Positions 51,975 through 63,398 of a stretch of 64,000 nt of DNA are shown one piece after another. The stretch is from Paramecium sonneborni. Taxonomy: Eukaryota; Ciliophora; Oligohymenophorea; Peniculida; Parameciidae. Below the pieces are notes generated by a model. That model was not told the DNA's origin, searched no databases, and saw nothing but the letters and a program-made list of their open reading frames with translations. The stretch's first letter is position 1; each line of letters opens with the position of its first letter. Position numbers and translations under genes: made by a program. The stretch covers positions 269,522 to 333,521 of the forward strand of contig CAJJDN010000047.1 in the NCBI GenBank assembly GCA_905182985.1. Direction: 5' to 3'.

Positions 51975-53194
51975 TCATGCTCCTTTGAGTTATGATTTAA
52001 CATAGTCTTGGAATCTTGGTTGATTGAGCAAATCTAAAGCTTAATTGGCAGCATTAATTTCCTTATTGTATTCAGCAACAGTTGCATTGTAAACATCAGT
52101 GGCAAAGGCATAGTCATCATTTTCAGCTTACAATTATCCATTAAGGGTAGCCAAATCAGCATCAAGTTCATCAATTAAATCAAGAGTTTATTCTTATTTG
52201 GCTATAAATTGTTAGATTAGAATATATACTTGTGTTAGCTTCGATTTCAGCATTCTTAACAACGACAGCTCTTTAGAATTCAGCATGTTCTTGGTTCAAT
52301 TATATAACTTAAGCATTGAATTCAGCAACTTAATCAGCTTCATCAGCAGTGATTTAATTGAGTGAATCAACTAATTCAACTCTTAAGTTATTGAAAGCAA
52401 CAACAATCTATTTAATTATATTATTAAATAATTACATCTCTAAGAGCACCTTAGTCAGCAAAGTTAGAATCAACTGTGATTTCTAATAAAACTTTAACAA
52501 AGATTTGGAATTAGTTGTGCTTTTTCAATGAGTTTTAGATTTTAGCCAAATTCTTTTAGACCTTCTTGATTTAAGCAAGAGATGGTGCTTCTAATGTGCT
52601 CAATAATTATAAGCATTCGTCAATAGCAGAAATAGCATCATTATGTTCAACAACTTAAGCTTCGAATGTTTCATGATCATTGGCTCTTTAGACTGTAGCT
52701 TATTCAAGTGTTCTTCTGTTATTAGCTATGTTTTCTTATAATTATTCAAGTTAGGCAGCAAATCTTTCTCCTTATGGGATGAGGACATTATCGAAGAAAT
52801 CGTGAGCATTGAACAATTCTAATTTATACTATATCTAATTATTTACCTCTCTCTTTATCTTAGATTTCTTATTCGAGTCTGGCAACTTCTCTGTTGTGGA
52901 CATCTGTTCTTCTGTTGAATTCATGATGAACTCCAGCCAATTCCTCTTCCAATTCACCAATCTATTAAAATAATAACTCTTTATATGTACAAGTTTCTCA
53001 ATCTCAGAGTTGAGTTCAGAAAGGATACCTCCTGTTGTTAAATGGAGTTCAGCAAAGTTCAAAATGAATTTACCCCAACCAGATTGATGAATTTAAGCAA
53101 AAGCCTTTTAGTCTTTGCTTGTCCAAATTGAGGATTAGACGTTAATGGCTGTTGAGGCAAGTACTAACAATGCACACACGGCAACTTTGAACAT
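51975..53194 (-). CDS. Trichocyst matrix protein
   Basis: Secreted, largely coiled-coil protein of the ciliate trichocyst matrix family, which forms the expandable crystalline core of trichocysts after proteolytic processing. Signal peptide [16 protein letters not shown], then [17 protein letters not shown]. Long heptad stretches with many Glu/Gln/Ala ([39 protein letters not shown]) and the typical C-terminal block [20 protein letters not shown] and [16 protein letters not shown]. Several introns, including a 29-nt and a 28-nt one. Composition is less AT-rich than neighbours, as expected for a highly expressed gene. Confidence 0.85.
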
Positions 53195-53388
53195 TTATTG
53201 TAATTAATAATGAATTCCTTCAAAGGATTATTTTGCTAAAAAAAGGCAAAAACGAATTTTTTCTTTTCATATTAATTAAACATATATTCACATTATTATT
53301 CAATTTTCATTGAGTTCATCATATTCATACTACAAAACTGCAAATATCAATATATATATTATTATCATTTGATTTTTTAACTCTATTG

Positions 53389-54388
53389 TCATCGTTATCT
53401 AATTTTTTCGATTATTAATTTTGATCCACTCTCATTTATAAATACTATTCTCTAAATCTTCATATTTCCATCTTTCTAAACTTCTTCTTAAAACTAATCC
53501 CATAAATTAAATAATACTTACATATCCCTTTAAACTATATCCATTTCCACTTAAATATATTCCCTTTCCCTTAATCACTCCCAACCTAAATTCTCCTTCA
53601 TATTTACTGCAATCACTCCAAATCATTATTCCTATTCCATCTAATTTGTTTTTTCTTAATCTTCCTTCATATCTAATTAATATCATTTTATAACACTTAC
53701 TTACATCCATCTTTATAATAGATTATCCCTTAACCATTTTTTTGTCCATCCTAAAACTATCCATAATATCTTTAACCATCTTTTCTAAACTCCTATCCTT
53801 CTCCCTATAAATTATTATCTTTCCAAATCCCTAAATTACTTACTTCTATATTACCTTTCACTATTCTTTTCTAAGACTAAAATATTCCGAAACCATTTGC
53901 CTTCCCCTAACTGAATAAGCATTCAAAACTAATCCTTTATCATTACTTTATACATGTCTTTATTAGAATACACCATTCGACAATATCCATTCAATACATC
54001 ATTTTCCCAATTTCTTTTTAATAAATTATTTTTCTTTTTACCCATCCAAAATATTTCCTAAATCTGGCCAGATTTAAATCCCTGTTCCTATTTTAATACC
54101 ATTCATTTCTAGGCCAAAATATATACTCCCATCTATTTAGTAAGAAATTTTGTATTTTTCATTTATTTCATAAACCGGACCCAAACAATCATACATTTAT
54201 CGAAATTCACATGGAAATTTCCTTAATAATTCATTTATTCTCTCGTCTTTCTATAATTTCCATTGTTTAATTTTTTAAATCTCATCGTCGGCTTATTAAA
54301 TTAGATTTGAAATACTTTCATTTAAAGAAAGCTCATTTATTTTTTCAGATAATTTCTTTTATTCATTAACATTCTATTAATTGTCCAT
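53389..54388 (-). CDS. MORN-repeat protein
   Basis: Predicted 291-residue protein. The N-terminal 80 residues are charged (MDNQQNVNEQKKLSEKINE), followed by MORN-type repeats: IYFGLEMNGIKIGTGIQIWP, WENDVLNGYCRMVYSNKDMY, YKGKANGFGIF, GIWKDNNLQGEGQEF, YYGQFQDGQKNGQGIIYYKD, YEGRLRKNKLDGIGIMIW and YEGEFRLGVIKGKGIYL. Introns of 28, 40, 28 and 28 nt give a length divisible by three; the 40-nt intron is unusually long for this genome. MORN repeats bind lipids or scaffold membrane-cytoskeleton contacts, common in ciliate cortex and cilia. Confidence 0.85.
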
Positions 54389-54971
54389 TAGTAATTGGAA
54401 AAGAATAATATTAATAAAAAAATCCAAAAAATCATGTGAAAGTAAGAATATTTAAAAGATAACAATTTTCTAATTTATATTTAATATCCTTAAGAAATGT
54501 CACAATAAGAATTCTTAAACAGAGTCTAACTCAGAATCCTCTAATAAGATTTTGAATTAAAATACTTGATTTGAAAAATCCTTTTCTTATTCTCAATCTT
54601 TACAATTATAAACAATCTTTTGATCGAAAAACATCAATTTTTAATTTATAATCAAAATCATCAATTTCATAAAAATGATATCTTCTATCTATGAAAATTA
54701 ATATATTTTCAATAAGATAATAATTCAACCAATCAAAATATCTCTTTATTTTTGCCAAAAGTCTAACTAAAATAATACAAACCTAAATTTAAATTAATTA
54801 CTTCTAGTTATCCTGCTAGACAATTTAAATTTTCATTATTTGTCAATTTTTCTAATATCGAAAAATTAAAGCTAATTTAATATTTGTTAAAGCTTTATTA
54901 ATATAATTTATTTTCATTATGCATTTGAATGATTCAATATTCTTAAATCCACTATAATAAAAATCATCAGT
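54389..54971. other. Intergenic, no gene supported
   Basis: AT-rich. A frame starting at 54497 (MSQQEFLNRVQLRILQQD) is broken by TGA at 54572, 54692 and 54926, about the frequency expected by chance. Confidence 0.5.
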
Positions 54972-55412
54972 ATGAAAAAGTTGATAAAAGAGCCTAGAAG
55001 TTTACTGATGTTTAATAGTTCTAAAATTAAAAATAAATTAAGCTTTATTAATAATAAACAAAAATCAAAAAGTGATTTTATCAATTACAATCTCTTATTT
55101 TGGATCTACTAACAAAAACCTGAAAGTGAAACATTTGGAACTCTTTGGTACTAATTTTAGATAGAAAGATATAAAAATATTAAAGTAAAGAGATTTAAAT
55201 AGTTTAACAATAAATTACAGCTAGATTATTAAAATATTGAAATATTTTAAAAAATGATCAATTAAAAGCATCATTTTAATGTAATAGTTATTTCCAAAAA
55301 TAAAAATGATGTAGGCTTAATTCTAATTAATTACCATGTTTTTGTCATTGATATATACAAATGCTATTCTCTTTTTACTAAGCATTTACCAGTAGATTAT
55401 TTATTTATTTGA
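54972..55412 (+). CDS. Possible unknown 146-residue protein
   Basis: Uninterrupted frame from ATG 54972-54974 to TGA 55410-55412, starting MKKLIKEPRSLLMFNSS, with FWIYQQKPESETFGTLWYQF in the middle and a hydrophobic end (VGLILINYHVFVIDIY). No alanine and very little glycine, so it may be a chance frame. No family recognised. Confidence 0.32.
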
Positions 55413-55654
55413 TTATTTTAGAATAAAAAATAAATGTTTCTTTAAAATATAATTTTACTCAAGAAGATATGAAAGATAGTTAACAATAACCAGTAAATTA
55501 ATCCCTAAGTGAATAATGAACTGAATAAAAGGATGATATTATATTTATATTTTTACTAGTTTTGCACTCTATTTAAAACTTAAATATCAGAAATAAAAAG
55601 CAATTATTTTTGAAAAAGTGAGATTAATCTATTTATTATTGAAAATTATTTAAA

Positions 55655-56600
55655 ATGAATCAAAATGAACTTCACCATTTGATATAAAAATGTTATAGAA
55701 TAGAAAAAGAATTAGGAGGAAATGCAGAAGCCAGTATATTTTATTCTTTATGTGAAAGCAAAAAAAGTAAAAAAATCAAGAGAATTTGATGTTATTAAAG
55801 AGTTGTTAATTGCAAAGATATTTCAAATTAGTAAACTTCAAGATTAAAGAGATGATAAAATGGCTAAGTATGGAAATGATAGAGATTAGATAGCTATGGG
55901 TATATATGTTTGAATATGATGTTGATTAGGAGTGTAAATTAGAGATGAAATTCATGAAGTTGAAAGAATGATTAAATAAATGGGGGAATCACTTGAAAGA
56001 ATGAGTAGAAATCAAAAAAAATATTCAATTCAAGAAATAGAACTTAGAACAAAAATTTTATCAAAATACAAATAGAATCTCGAAAATTTAAAATTAAGAG
56101 AGTAAGGAGAGAGAATTGAGGATTCTGATAATGAAAAACCATTGCTTCTTAAGGATTTATAATAATGTAATTTATTAAATGAATTATAATTTTTATAGAA
56201 CTCTACAAAAATAAACCCAACAGGGAAGTTGTTTATCAAATTACTAAAGACGAATAAGAGGCTTTAGATCGATTTGAATAAAATGATAGAATCATTGATG
56301 ATAAATTAGATATTATAATTAATGGTGTTGATGAAATGAAAATTAAAGCATAAGCCATTGGAAATGTAACTATCATTTTTATTAATTCTAATTTAGAAAA
56401 TAGAGTAAACTAAAAGTTAGCTTAAAGTCTTAGATAAATAAGTTGATAAAACTAATCTAACATTATTGAATTCTAATAAATAATTAAAAGACCTACTTTT
56501 AAAATTTAGACAACCAAACAAATTTTGCTTAGATATCACACTCTTTTTACTATTTTTAGGAATAATAGGTGTTATTGTCAACATGATTTATTCTAAATGA
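55655..56600 (+). CDS. Qc-SNARE (SYP7/syntaxin-8 type)
   Basis: Tail-anchored SNARE. The N-terminus MNQNELHHLIQKCYRIEKEL and charged middle precede the SNARE helix EEALDRFEQNDRIIDDKLD and INGVDEMKIKAQAIGN, then KVLDKQVDKTNLTLLNSNKQ, and a C-terminal anchor FCLDITLFLLFLGIIGVIVN. The last segment closely follows the plant SYP7 pattern (NFCIDIVLLCIVLGI). The SNARE helix joins to the second part through a 31-nt intron. Other short introns in the 5' half are less certain. It mediates fusion of endomembrane vesicles. Its 3' end is copied at 57564-57751. Confidence 0.82.
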
Positions 56601-58172
56601 TGATTATTATTATTTTTTAATTCAAATTGCATATTATCTGTTGTCTGAATCAATAAAAAATATCTACCGTCTATTTTATGTTTTATAATGATAAATTTGC
56701 AGTTGTATCTTTAAAATTTAAAATAAATTAAATTGTATATTTCTATTCTATAATCGTTAATGATATCAGGAGCTCAATTAAAATAGATCAATATTTTTAA
56801 TTAAGTATAATATATTAAATTATATATTTTATTCAAACTAACAACATTTTAACTTTGATTTTTGAAAATAACTGTATAAAATAACTATGCAATTTTTATG
56901 AATAATATAGTAAAAGATCAATCCAATTTGATTAATTAATGGGTTTAAATATCTCATAATAATTGTTTTATTTTATTTATGAGGCTATATATTATACTAA
57001 GTCTTTACTTACTATTAACAANNNNNNNNNNNNNNNNNNNNNNNNNNNNNNNNNNNNNNNNNNNNNNNNNNNNNNNNNNNNNNNNNNNNNNNNNNNNNNN
57101 NNNNNNNNNNNNNNNNNNNNNNNNNNNNNNNNNNNNNNNNNNNNNNNNNNNNNNNNNNNNNNNNNNNNNNNNNNNNNNNNNNNNNNNNNNNNNNNNNNNN
57201 NNNNNNNNNNNNNNNNNNNNNNNNNNNNNNNNNNNNNNNNNNNNNNNNNNNNNNNNNNNNNNNNNNNNNNNNNNNNNNNNNNNNNNNNNNNNNNNNNNNN
57301 NNNNNNNNNNNNNNNNNNNNNNNNNNNNNNNNNNNNNNNNNNNNNNNNNNNNNNNNNNNNNNNNNNNNNNNNNNNNNNNNNNNNNNNNNNNNNNNNNNNN
57401 NNNNNNNNNNNNNNNNNNNNNNNNNNNNNNNNNNNNNNNNNNNNNNNNNNNNNNNNNNNNNNNNNNNNNNNNNNNNNNNNNNNNNNNNNNNNNNNNNNNN
57501 NNNNNNNNNNNNNNNNNNNNNNNNNNNNNNNNNNNNNNNNNNNNNNNNNNNNNNNNNNNNNNNAAAGTTAGCTTAAAGTCTTAGATAAATAAGTTGATAA
57601 AACTAATCTAACATTATTGAATTCTAATAAATAATTAAAAGACCTACTTTTAAAATTTAGACAACCAAACAAATTTTGCTTAGATATCACACTCTTTTTA
57701 CTATTTTTAGGAATAATAGGTGTTATTGTCAACATGATTTATTCTAAATGATGATTATTATTATTTTTTAATTCAAATTGCATATTATCTGTTGTCTGAA
57801 TCAATAAAAAATATCTACCGTCTATTTTATGTTTTATAATGATAAATTTGCAGTTGTATCTTTAAAATTTAAAATAAATTAAATTGTATATTTCTATTCT
57901 ATAATCGTTAATGATATCAGGAGCTCAATTAAAATAGATCAATATTTTTAATTAAGTATAATATATTAAATTATATATTTTATTCAAACTAACAACATTT
58001 TAACTTTGATTTTTGAAAATAACTGTATAAAATAACTATGCAATTTTTATGAATAATATAGTAAAAGATCAATCCAATTTGATTAATTAATGGGTTTAAA
58101 TATCTCATAATAATTGTTTTATTTTATTTATGAGGCTATATATTATACTAAGTCTTTACTTACTATTAACAA
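56413..58172. repeat. Perfect 609-nt direct repeat flanking a 542-N gap
   Basis: Bases 56413-57021 reappear at 57564-58172 (offset 1151), with Ns at 57022-57563 between. The repeat runs from inside the SNARE gene through the intergenic region into the signal peptide of the next gene. As with the other two gaps this looks like two overlapping contig ends placed end to end. Confidence 0.9.
57564..57751 (+). pseudogene. Duplicate 3' end of the SNARE gene
   Basis: Identical to 56413-56600, the last exon portion with the membrane anchor, without any upstream sequence because it follows the N gap. Likely an assembly duplicate. Confidence 0.85.
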
Positions 58173-58477
58173 AGGAGTAAATGACATATGAAGAATGCAA
58201 GAGAGATTGTACTATGGATTGGTTAGATTGTGTAAGTGGTTGTGATAGTATAGGAAATCCATCCTTTTGTCATAAAAATTGCCAAAAGTATAAAATCATT
58301 AATTTATTCAGTGTGGTCCATACTTGTTTAGATGAATGCCCAAAAATAATTTGTATTGATGAATGCAGAATAGATTTAGAGCAATGTAGAAAAAATGGTA
58401 AAGGAGTTTGCGAAATTTTATTCAATCAATGCGAACTAAATTGTCAAGACACATATAATTTAAAGGAAGACATATGA
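58130..58477 (+). CDS. Small secreted protein with six CX3C motifs
   Basis: Signal peptide MRLYIILSLYLLLT is followed by a compact Cys-rich domain. Fourteen cysteines are seen, twelve in six CX3C pairs: CKRDC, CVSGC, CHKNC, CLDEC, CIDEC and CELNC. A 24-nt GT...AG segment (58288-58311), a multiple of three, is probably an intron; it hides in frame because TAA is a sense codon. Removing it leaves QN-VVHTCLDEC. Spliced length is about 107 residues. The CX3C spacing fits helical hairpins stapled by disulfides. The first 43 bases of the gene are also present at 56979-57021. No family recognised. Confidence 0.68.
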
Positions 58478-58788
58478 ATATATATATTATTTGAGATAAG
58501 CTCTTTATTTTTATAAAATTTTGGTTATTGAAATTAATCTTTCTTTTTTTTATTTCTTTAATGATATTTTTTTGTTTCATGTTTAATCACTATATATATT
58601 CAGTACTTGAAATATATTACTATAACTTTGAAAATGAAAAAAAATAAACATAAATATGTAGATTTACTCTTTTTATTGAATTTGTTTTATTTATAGCATG
58701 ATCTATGAATTGAATTTAAGTATTTTGAATATATTTAAATCTTCATAATACTCAACATTTTTTAAATCAGATTAACTAAAAGTTAACA

Positions 58789-59342
58789 ATGATATATTTA
58801 AAAGAGACTTTTCTGTTATGTATTGTTCAATTAGATCATTAGGATGAATACCATTATTATTATAAATTTAAAAAATAAATAATTATAAAATTATAATTAC
58901 AAATGATAAAAACCTTAAAAAATTAAATTTTTATTTATTCTTAATTGTATGAATCTATTAATAATGAAAGCATCATTGAAAAATAAATATAATATTGTTA
59001 TCAAAATTTTAAAGTAAGTTAAGTGAAATATTCAACAGTTTATTTTTAATATATGATACTAATTAAAGAAGCTTTGAAATCTTAATATATTAAAAAGATT
59101 GTTATTTGATATTTATAATTTAGAACATTAACTTAAAATTAATTGGATCCTTTGGAATTAATACAATTTGCTTAGATTTTTTTAAATTATCATTCAATTA
59201 TTAAAACGAGAAGCCTTCCATAATTTTAGAATGTTAGGTATAACATATATCGTCTGTTAGGATTTATTTAAGAAAGTAGACAATTTGTGATAAATTTTTA
59301 CTTTTTTCGTATCTGGGATTGCTCAAATGTTTTAGTAAATGA
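58789..59342 (+). CDS. Possible unknown protein of about 176 residues
   Basis: Two open stretches joined by a 23-nt intron (GTTATTTGATATTTATAATTTAG removed) give MIYLKETFLLCIVQLDHQDE ... IKEALKSQYIKKINI, then LIGSFGINTICLDFFKLSFN and SVRIYLRKQTICDKFLLF to TGA 59340-59342. That a standard-size intron joins two long frames in register supports a real gene, but upstream frames are ambiguous and the start is uncertain. No family recognised. The flanks 58478-58788 and 59343-59673 hold nothing I can support. Confidence 0.4.
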
Positions 59343-59673
59343 GAAATGCCAAAAAAAAAAATAGGATTAGGAAAAAGAAAATGAATGAAGTAAAAATGAG
59401 TTTAATAGATTTAGGAATATTTGTAAGTTAAAGATATAGCTGAAGATAAAGTTAAGATTGATAAACTCATATAATGATATAGAATTAGTGTTTGTATGGA
59501 AAAATATAGATGTAAATGATTAAAGAAGATGATATTTTTTTAAGGGATTAGGAAATTAAAAAGATTGAGATAGGAAGTATGGATAATTCTAAGTTAATTA
59601 ATTATTAATTAATGATTATTGTATTATTAAAACGAAGAATTTTTATTCCGTTTTTGGTATTATTAAATTAATT

Positions 59674-60808
59674 ATGAGAACTCTTGTTGCCCTTTGCTTA
59701 GTGGCTGCTGTCTTCGCTATTGACACAAACAAATTTGCCGTCCTCCTCTAATCAGGTACTAGAGGAAACGATGCAGTTGAATCAGTTTACAACCTTTTGA
59801 GAGATTTGAAAACAGAAAATGTTAATGTTTAGGCTGCTGCTGATAAGAAGAATAATACAGATGAAGGTATGATATGAATTAAAGATTAGAAATCTTTTCT
59901 TAAGTTATTGGTGACTTGACAAACGTTGCTTCCCTCAATAAATAATAATGGGAAGCATTGGGTGCCGTTCGTACAGATGTTGAAGCCTAAATTAGAGTAT
60001 GCTATATCCCTTAAGAATTAGGATGGATATTCATGGTTAGCATGGGCTGAAGCAAGACTTGCTGAAATTGAAAGAAGAAATGCTTAACTCTAAGACTAAA
60101 GATGTTGGGCAAATGGACTCTTTGTCAGATCATTAGCTGATCATGCTGATGCCGTTGCAGTTGTTTAACTCTTGTAACAAGACGTTGCTGGATGGCTCAC
60201 AAACAATGCTGGAGTAGAATTAGTTCAAAAGGCTGAAACCATTGCTGACAAATTGTCTGCCTACAGTCACCTCTTCTAATAAGATGCCCTCTAAAAATTC
60301 TAATCACTTGCTGAAGTAAAGAGAGAAGGAACAACTGGAGAACAAGTTCTTTCCATCTTGGGAGATTTATAAGCTGAATTAGAAGCAACACTTGCTACAC
60401 TTTAAGAATAAGAAATCCATGCTGCTTTTGCACTTGCTAAATACGTATCTGATACCAATGCTGAAGTTGCTTGGTTAAATTCTGAACATGAAAGAAGAAC
60501 AGGTCTTGTTGAAAAATTAGAAACTGTATTAATTCTTTTAATTTATTTTTATAGCAACTCCCAGCAGTCCTTGCTTAATAAGCTAAAGCTCTCAAATTAT
60601 GGAAAGATTCCTTGAATGCCGTTGCTGGTGCCACTGCCGATTTAGAAGAGAAAAGAGAATTCTATGCTTCAGAAACTGCAAGAAGATAAGGTATCTATTT
60701 CATTTTTAATGTTTTATAGAGGAAAACGCTATCATCGATGTTGTCATCTAATTATTCAAGGATTAAGTTAGAGCCTTAGCCTCATAAACATCCCTTGGAA
60801 GAAAGTGA
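59674..60808 (+). CDS. Trichocyst matrix protein (second, T4-like)
   Basis: Signal peptide MRTLVALCLVAAVFA, then the family start DTNKFAVLLQSGTRGNDAVE and SVYNLLRDLKTEN. Coiled-coil-rich body with WLAWAEARLAEIERRNAQ, NGLFVRSLADHADAVAVV, ILGDLQAELEATLATLQEQE, and C-terminal VVIQLFKDQVRALASQTSLG. Several short introns interrupt it, such as near 59862, 60528-60555 and 60695. Markedly less AT-rich than the surroundings with a biased codon choice, as in highly expressed secretory genes. Unlike the gene at 51975 it has the N-terminal QSGxRGxDAV block; both belong to the same broad family of trichocyst core proteins. Confidence 0.87.
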
Positions 60809-60885
60809 TTAGATTATTAATATTCAATTTAAAAATAAGCATCAATTACATAAATTCATTTAATTATATTTATATATTTATCAAC

Positions 60886-61528
60886 TCATTCACTTATTGG
60901 AGAGTAATCATATTCAGCTTTATTGTGCATAACTAAAGTATCACCAACAAAATAAAAACTATCCGATTTTGTATCAAAAGGATTTTCTATCATTAATTAT
61001 TTCTTTTATATATCAAACATCCTTACCACATCTTCAGAAATATCTGGAATAGTATATATATGCTCCCATGTATTTGTTGAGTTTGGTATACAAAATGGAA
61101 ATTGGAATTCATAACTTCTTAATAGTACATTTCTAAAATAATGCCTCTCTATTATCGTAAAGTTTTTCACAGGTTTGTCCCCTACAGAAAATGTTAACTA
61201 AGCTCCTATTGTCTTCAATTCAAAAAATTAAGGCCCAAAGTGATACTTAATTCTTCTTGCTTCATCTTAAAGTACTGGTGGCAAATTTTCTGATCATTAT
61301 TAATTGAATCTACTAATTACCTATTGATTCTTCATCAGGATCTCGTTCAACTTCAAATAACACCTATCCTGAATCCATTTCTCTGATTCTAAACTTCAAG
61401 AATTAGATATTATAAATATTTGCAGATATGGGACATAAAAAACTATTGAATTAATCTATCACTTACTCTTTCGTTATTTCCTAAAGATTTCTTACATATT
61501 CTTAATTGATTTTCTATCCTGCCTGCAT
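60886..61528 (-). CDS. UNC119: UNC119-like myristoyl-binding chaperone
   Basis: Predicted 203-residue beta-sandwich protein of the UNC119/PDE6-delta family: [78 protein letters not shown] and [20 protein letters not shown]. These match UNC119 closely. The family solubilises N-myristoylated proteins and delivers them to cilia, with release by ARL3-GTP. One 31-nt intron gives a length divisible by three. The neighbouring kinase PKG and the MGVC protein in this window have myristoylation signals and are candidate cargo (inference). Confidence 0.92.
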
Positions 61529-61636
61529 TAAAATTTAAATAATATAATATTAAAATATTTATCACTTTCAATCTCTTTTTTTTATAACTCACTAATCAAC
61601 CTAAATTCTATTTTTGTAAGTTATAAGTGACTAACC

Positions 61637-62018
61637 ATGTTTGCTCTTCTAATTTCCTATTTATCATACTTTTAAGATACTGAAGATCCACTTCTCAATC
61701 ATATATTATTAGATTTACTACAGATTCCTATTAACCAAAATAAAATCAATCATCTCTTTAACATAATTGCTTTTTCCTATAATATTTTTAGACATTTCCT
61801 TGAGAATTAAAAATTTTTTATTTATTTTCAACAGAACCATTAAAAGATATCTCTATAAAGACTTGCAATTTATAATTGCACAATTAGAAAAATTATTATC
61901 AATAATTTGTATTACAGACATTTTAAGAGTAGTTTTTAATAATAAGGATTATAAACTATTCTCTGTAAGTTTAAGTCTTCATCATATCAATTTGAATATT
62001 AATGTACTTTATTTTTAA
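61637..62018 (+). CDS. Doubtful small ORF region
   Basis: A frame from ATG 61637-61639 (MFALLISYLSYFQDTEDPLL) and a shifted frame at 61767-62018 are open, but no GT...AG intron links them and the first frame continues into antisense of RPS19. Possibly a relic or chance. No family recognised. Confidence 0.18.
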
Positions 62019-62021
62019 TAA

Positions 62022-62517
62022 TCATTTTCTTGCTGCCAAAGCTACTTATGTTGCAATTCTATTTAAGTCTTATTAGCCTTCTTTGGTAACAATTCTTGAT
62101 CCCTTCTTAAGAAGTGATTTATTGTCTTTCTTCAAAATCTTAATCGATTCCAATTATTAGAGCAAATATCTAATAACTTTTCCTGATCCTGATTCATGTT
62201 TTCCATTATCATTCATTGATCCAAACATGTGAGTAAGATTTCCCACACCCTAAATTAGATTCTTTTAAATAAAGTACCCAATGACCTCTCACATAAATCT
62301 TTCTTGCCAGTGCTGCAGCTCTAACATACATCCAATCTTAATCGATAGGGGAAATTTCTTTTCCAAGACCTGTTTTTACAATAGATCCCCATTCTGGGAT
62401 TTTTATTTTATTATTTTTCTTTAAGTATTCTGCAAATGCACGAATGAAGTCTTAAGCAGGAACATCCTTTGATTAAAATCAGTCTATTACCTTAACTGTA
62501 TAAAATGGTGTTGACAT
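62022..62517 (-). CDS. RPS19: 40S ribosomal protein eS19
   Basis: Predicted 147-residue ribosomal protein: MSTPFYTVKDVPAQDFIRAF, IKIPEWGSIVKTGLGKEISP, DWMYVRAAALARKIYVRGHW, GVGNLTHMFGSMNDNGKHE, GSGKVIRYLLQQLESIKIL and GSRIVTKEGQQDLNRIATQ. Introns of 24 nt (after YTVK) and 28 nt (after RGHW) give a length divisible by three. Start is the reverse of 62515-62517. Clearly the small-subunit protein needed for 18S 3'-end maturation. Confidence 0.97.
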
Positions 62518-62878
62518 CCTATAATAAAAATTAAATAAATATTTTTTGAATATTTCTTAAGATTCTTTTATTTATTAAGAACCTTAATCAATCTCAAAAG
62601 TTACAGAATGTTTCTTATTATTTCTAAATTCTAATTATTTAATTAATCCCAATGAAAAGATATTTTATATTATTATGATTATTATTTAACTTCTATATAA
62701 TGAAGTCTAACTCTATACTAAATTAACTTCATCTAAAAGAGACTCAAATAGAATTTAATTAAAGGAGTACTGAAACTGTCTATTTATAAAAAAATACATC
62801 AGAAATAACCTGAGGAGTTAAAAAATCAAATAAATATTTATTCAGAATAAATTCTAATTTAGCAAAAATAATAATAAC

Positions 62879-63330
62879 ATGTTTCAAAATGGAGACTTTC
62901 TGTTAACTTGGGAGCTATAATAATATTATCAAGAACAATTCTAGAATTTGCAACCTAATAGAGGATTTTAGTTATTTTTATTATGATGCTTTTTTTTAAA
63001 ACGAAAGGTAGAGTACAAATTTTAATTGATAAACAATCATCAAAGCATAAATCTCATCATTATATGTATTTAGAATTATTATCAGAATTAATAAAGCTAC
63101 AATTATTAATTTCTCATCATAGAAGAATTTATATTTTTGGAAAATAATACCCTTGTGAATTTAAATTAAAATAGAAAAAAAATAGTTTCAAAATGATACC
63201 AGAATATATACCTAAACCATTTTCTATTATTAGATACAGAAATTAGAAATAAATGAATTAATTAAAGTAAAGAATATAATAAGGAAACAGTAGTAAAATA
63301 AGTTTTTAATTATTAACTGTTTTAAGTTGA
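62879..63330 (+). CDS. Unknown 139-residue basic protein
   Basis: Two exons: MFQNGDFL, a 32-nt intron, then TILEFATQQRILVIFIMML and KGRVQILIDKQSSKHKSHHY, ending IQQGNSSKISFQLLTVLS with TGA 63328-63330. The middle is His/Lys-rich; one hydrophobic stretch (ILVIFIMMLFF) lies near the N-terminus. No family recognised; start and intron are tentative. Confidence 0.45.
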
Positions 63331-63398
63331 CATATTTCCTTTATTAAAACAATTTAAATATAATTTATTAAATAAGAGAATCCTTATCTTATTTATCT

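Noticed and set aside
54497..55075. 192-codon frame with three in-frame TGAs; considered as a pseudogene or TGA recoding
   Set aside because: Three TGAs in 192 codons is about what random AT-rich DNA would give, no introns or homology support it, and every conserved gene here ends at TGA.
56963..57584. Two ORFs of about 200 residues through the third N gap
   Set aside because: They consist of Ns; only the first 14 codons of one are real and belong to the CX3C protein's signal peptide.
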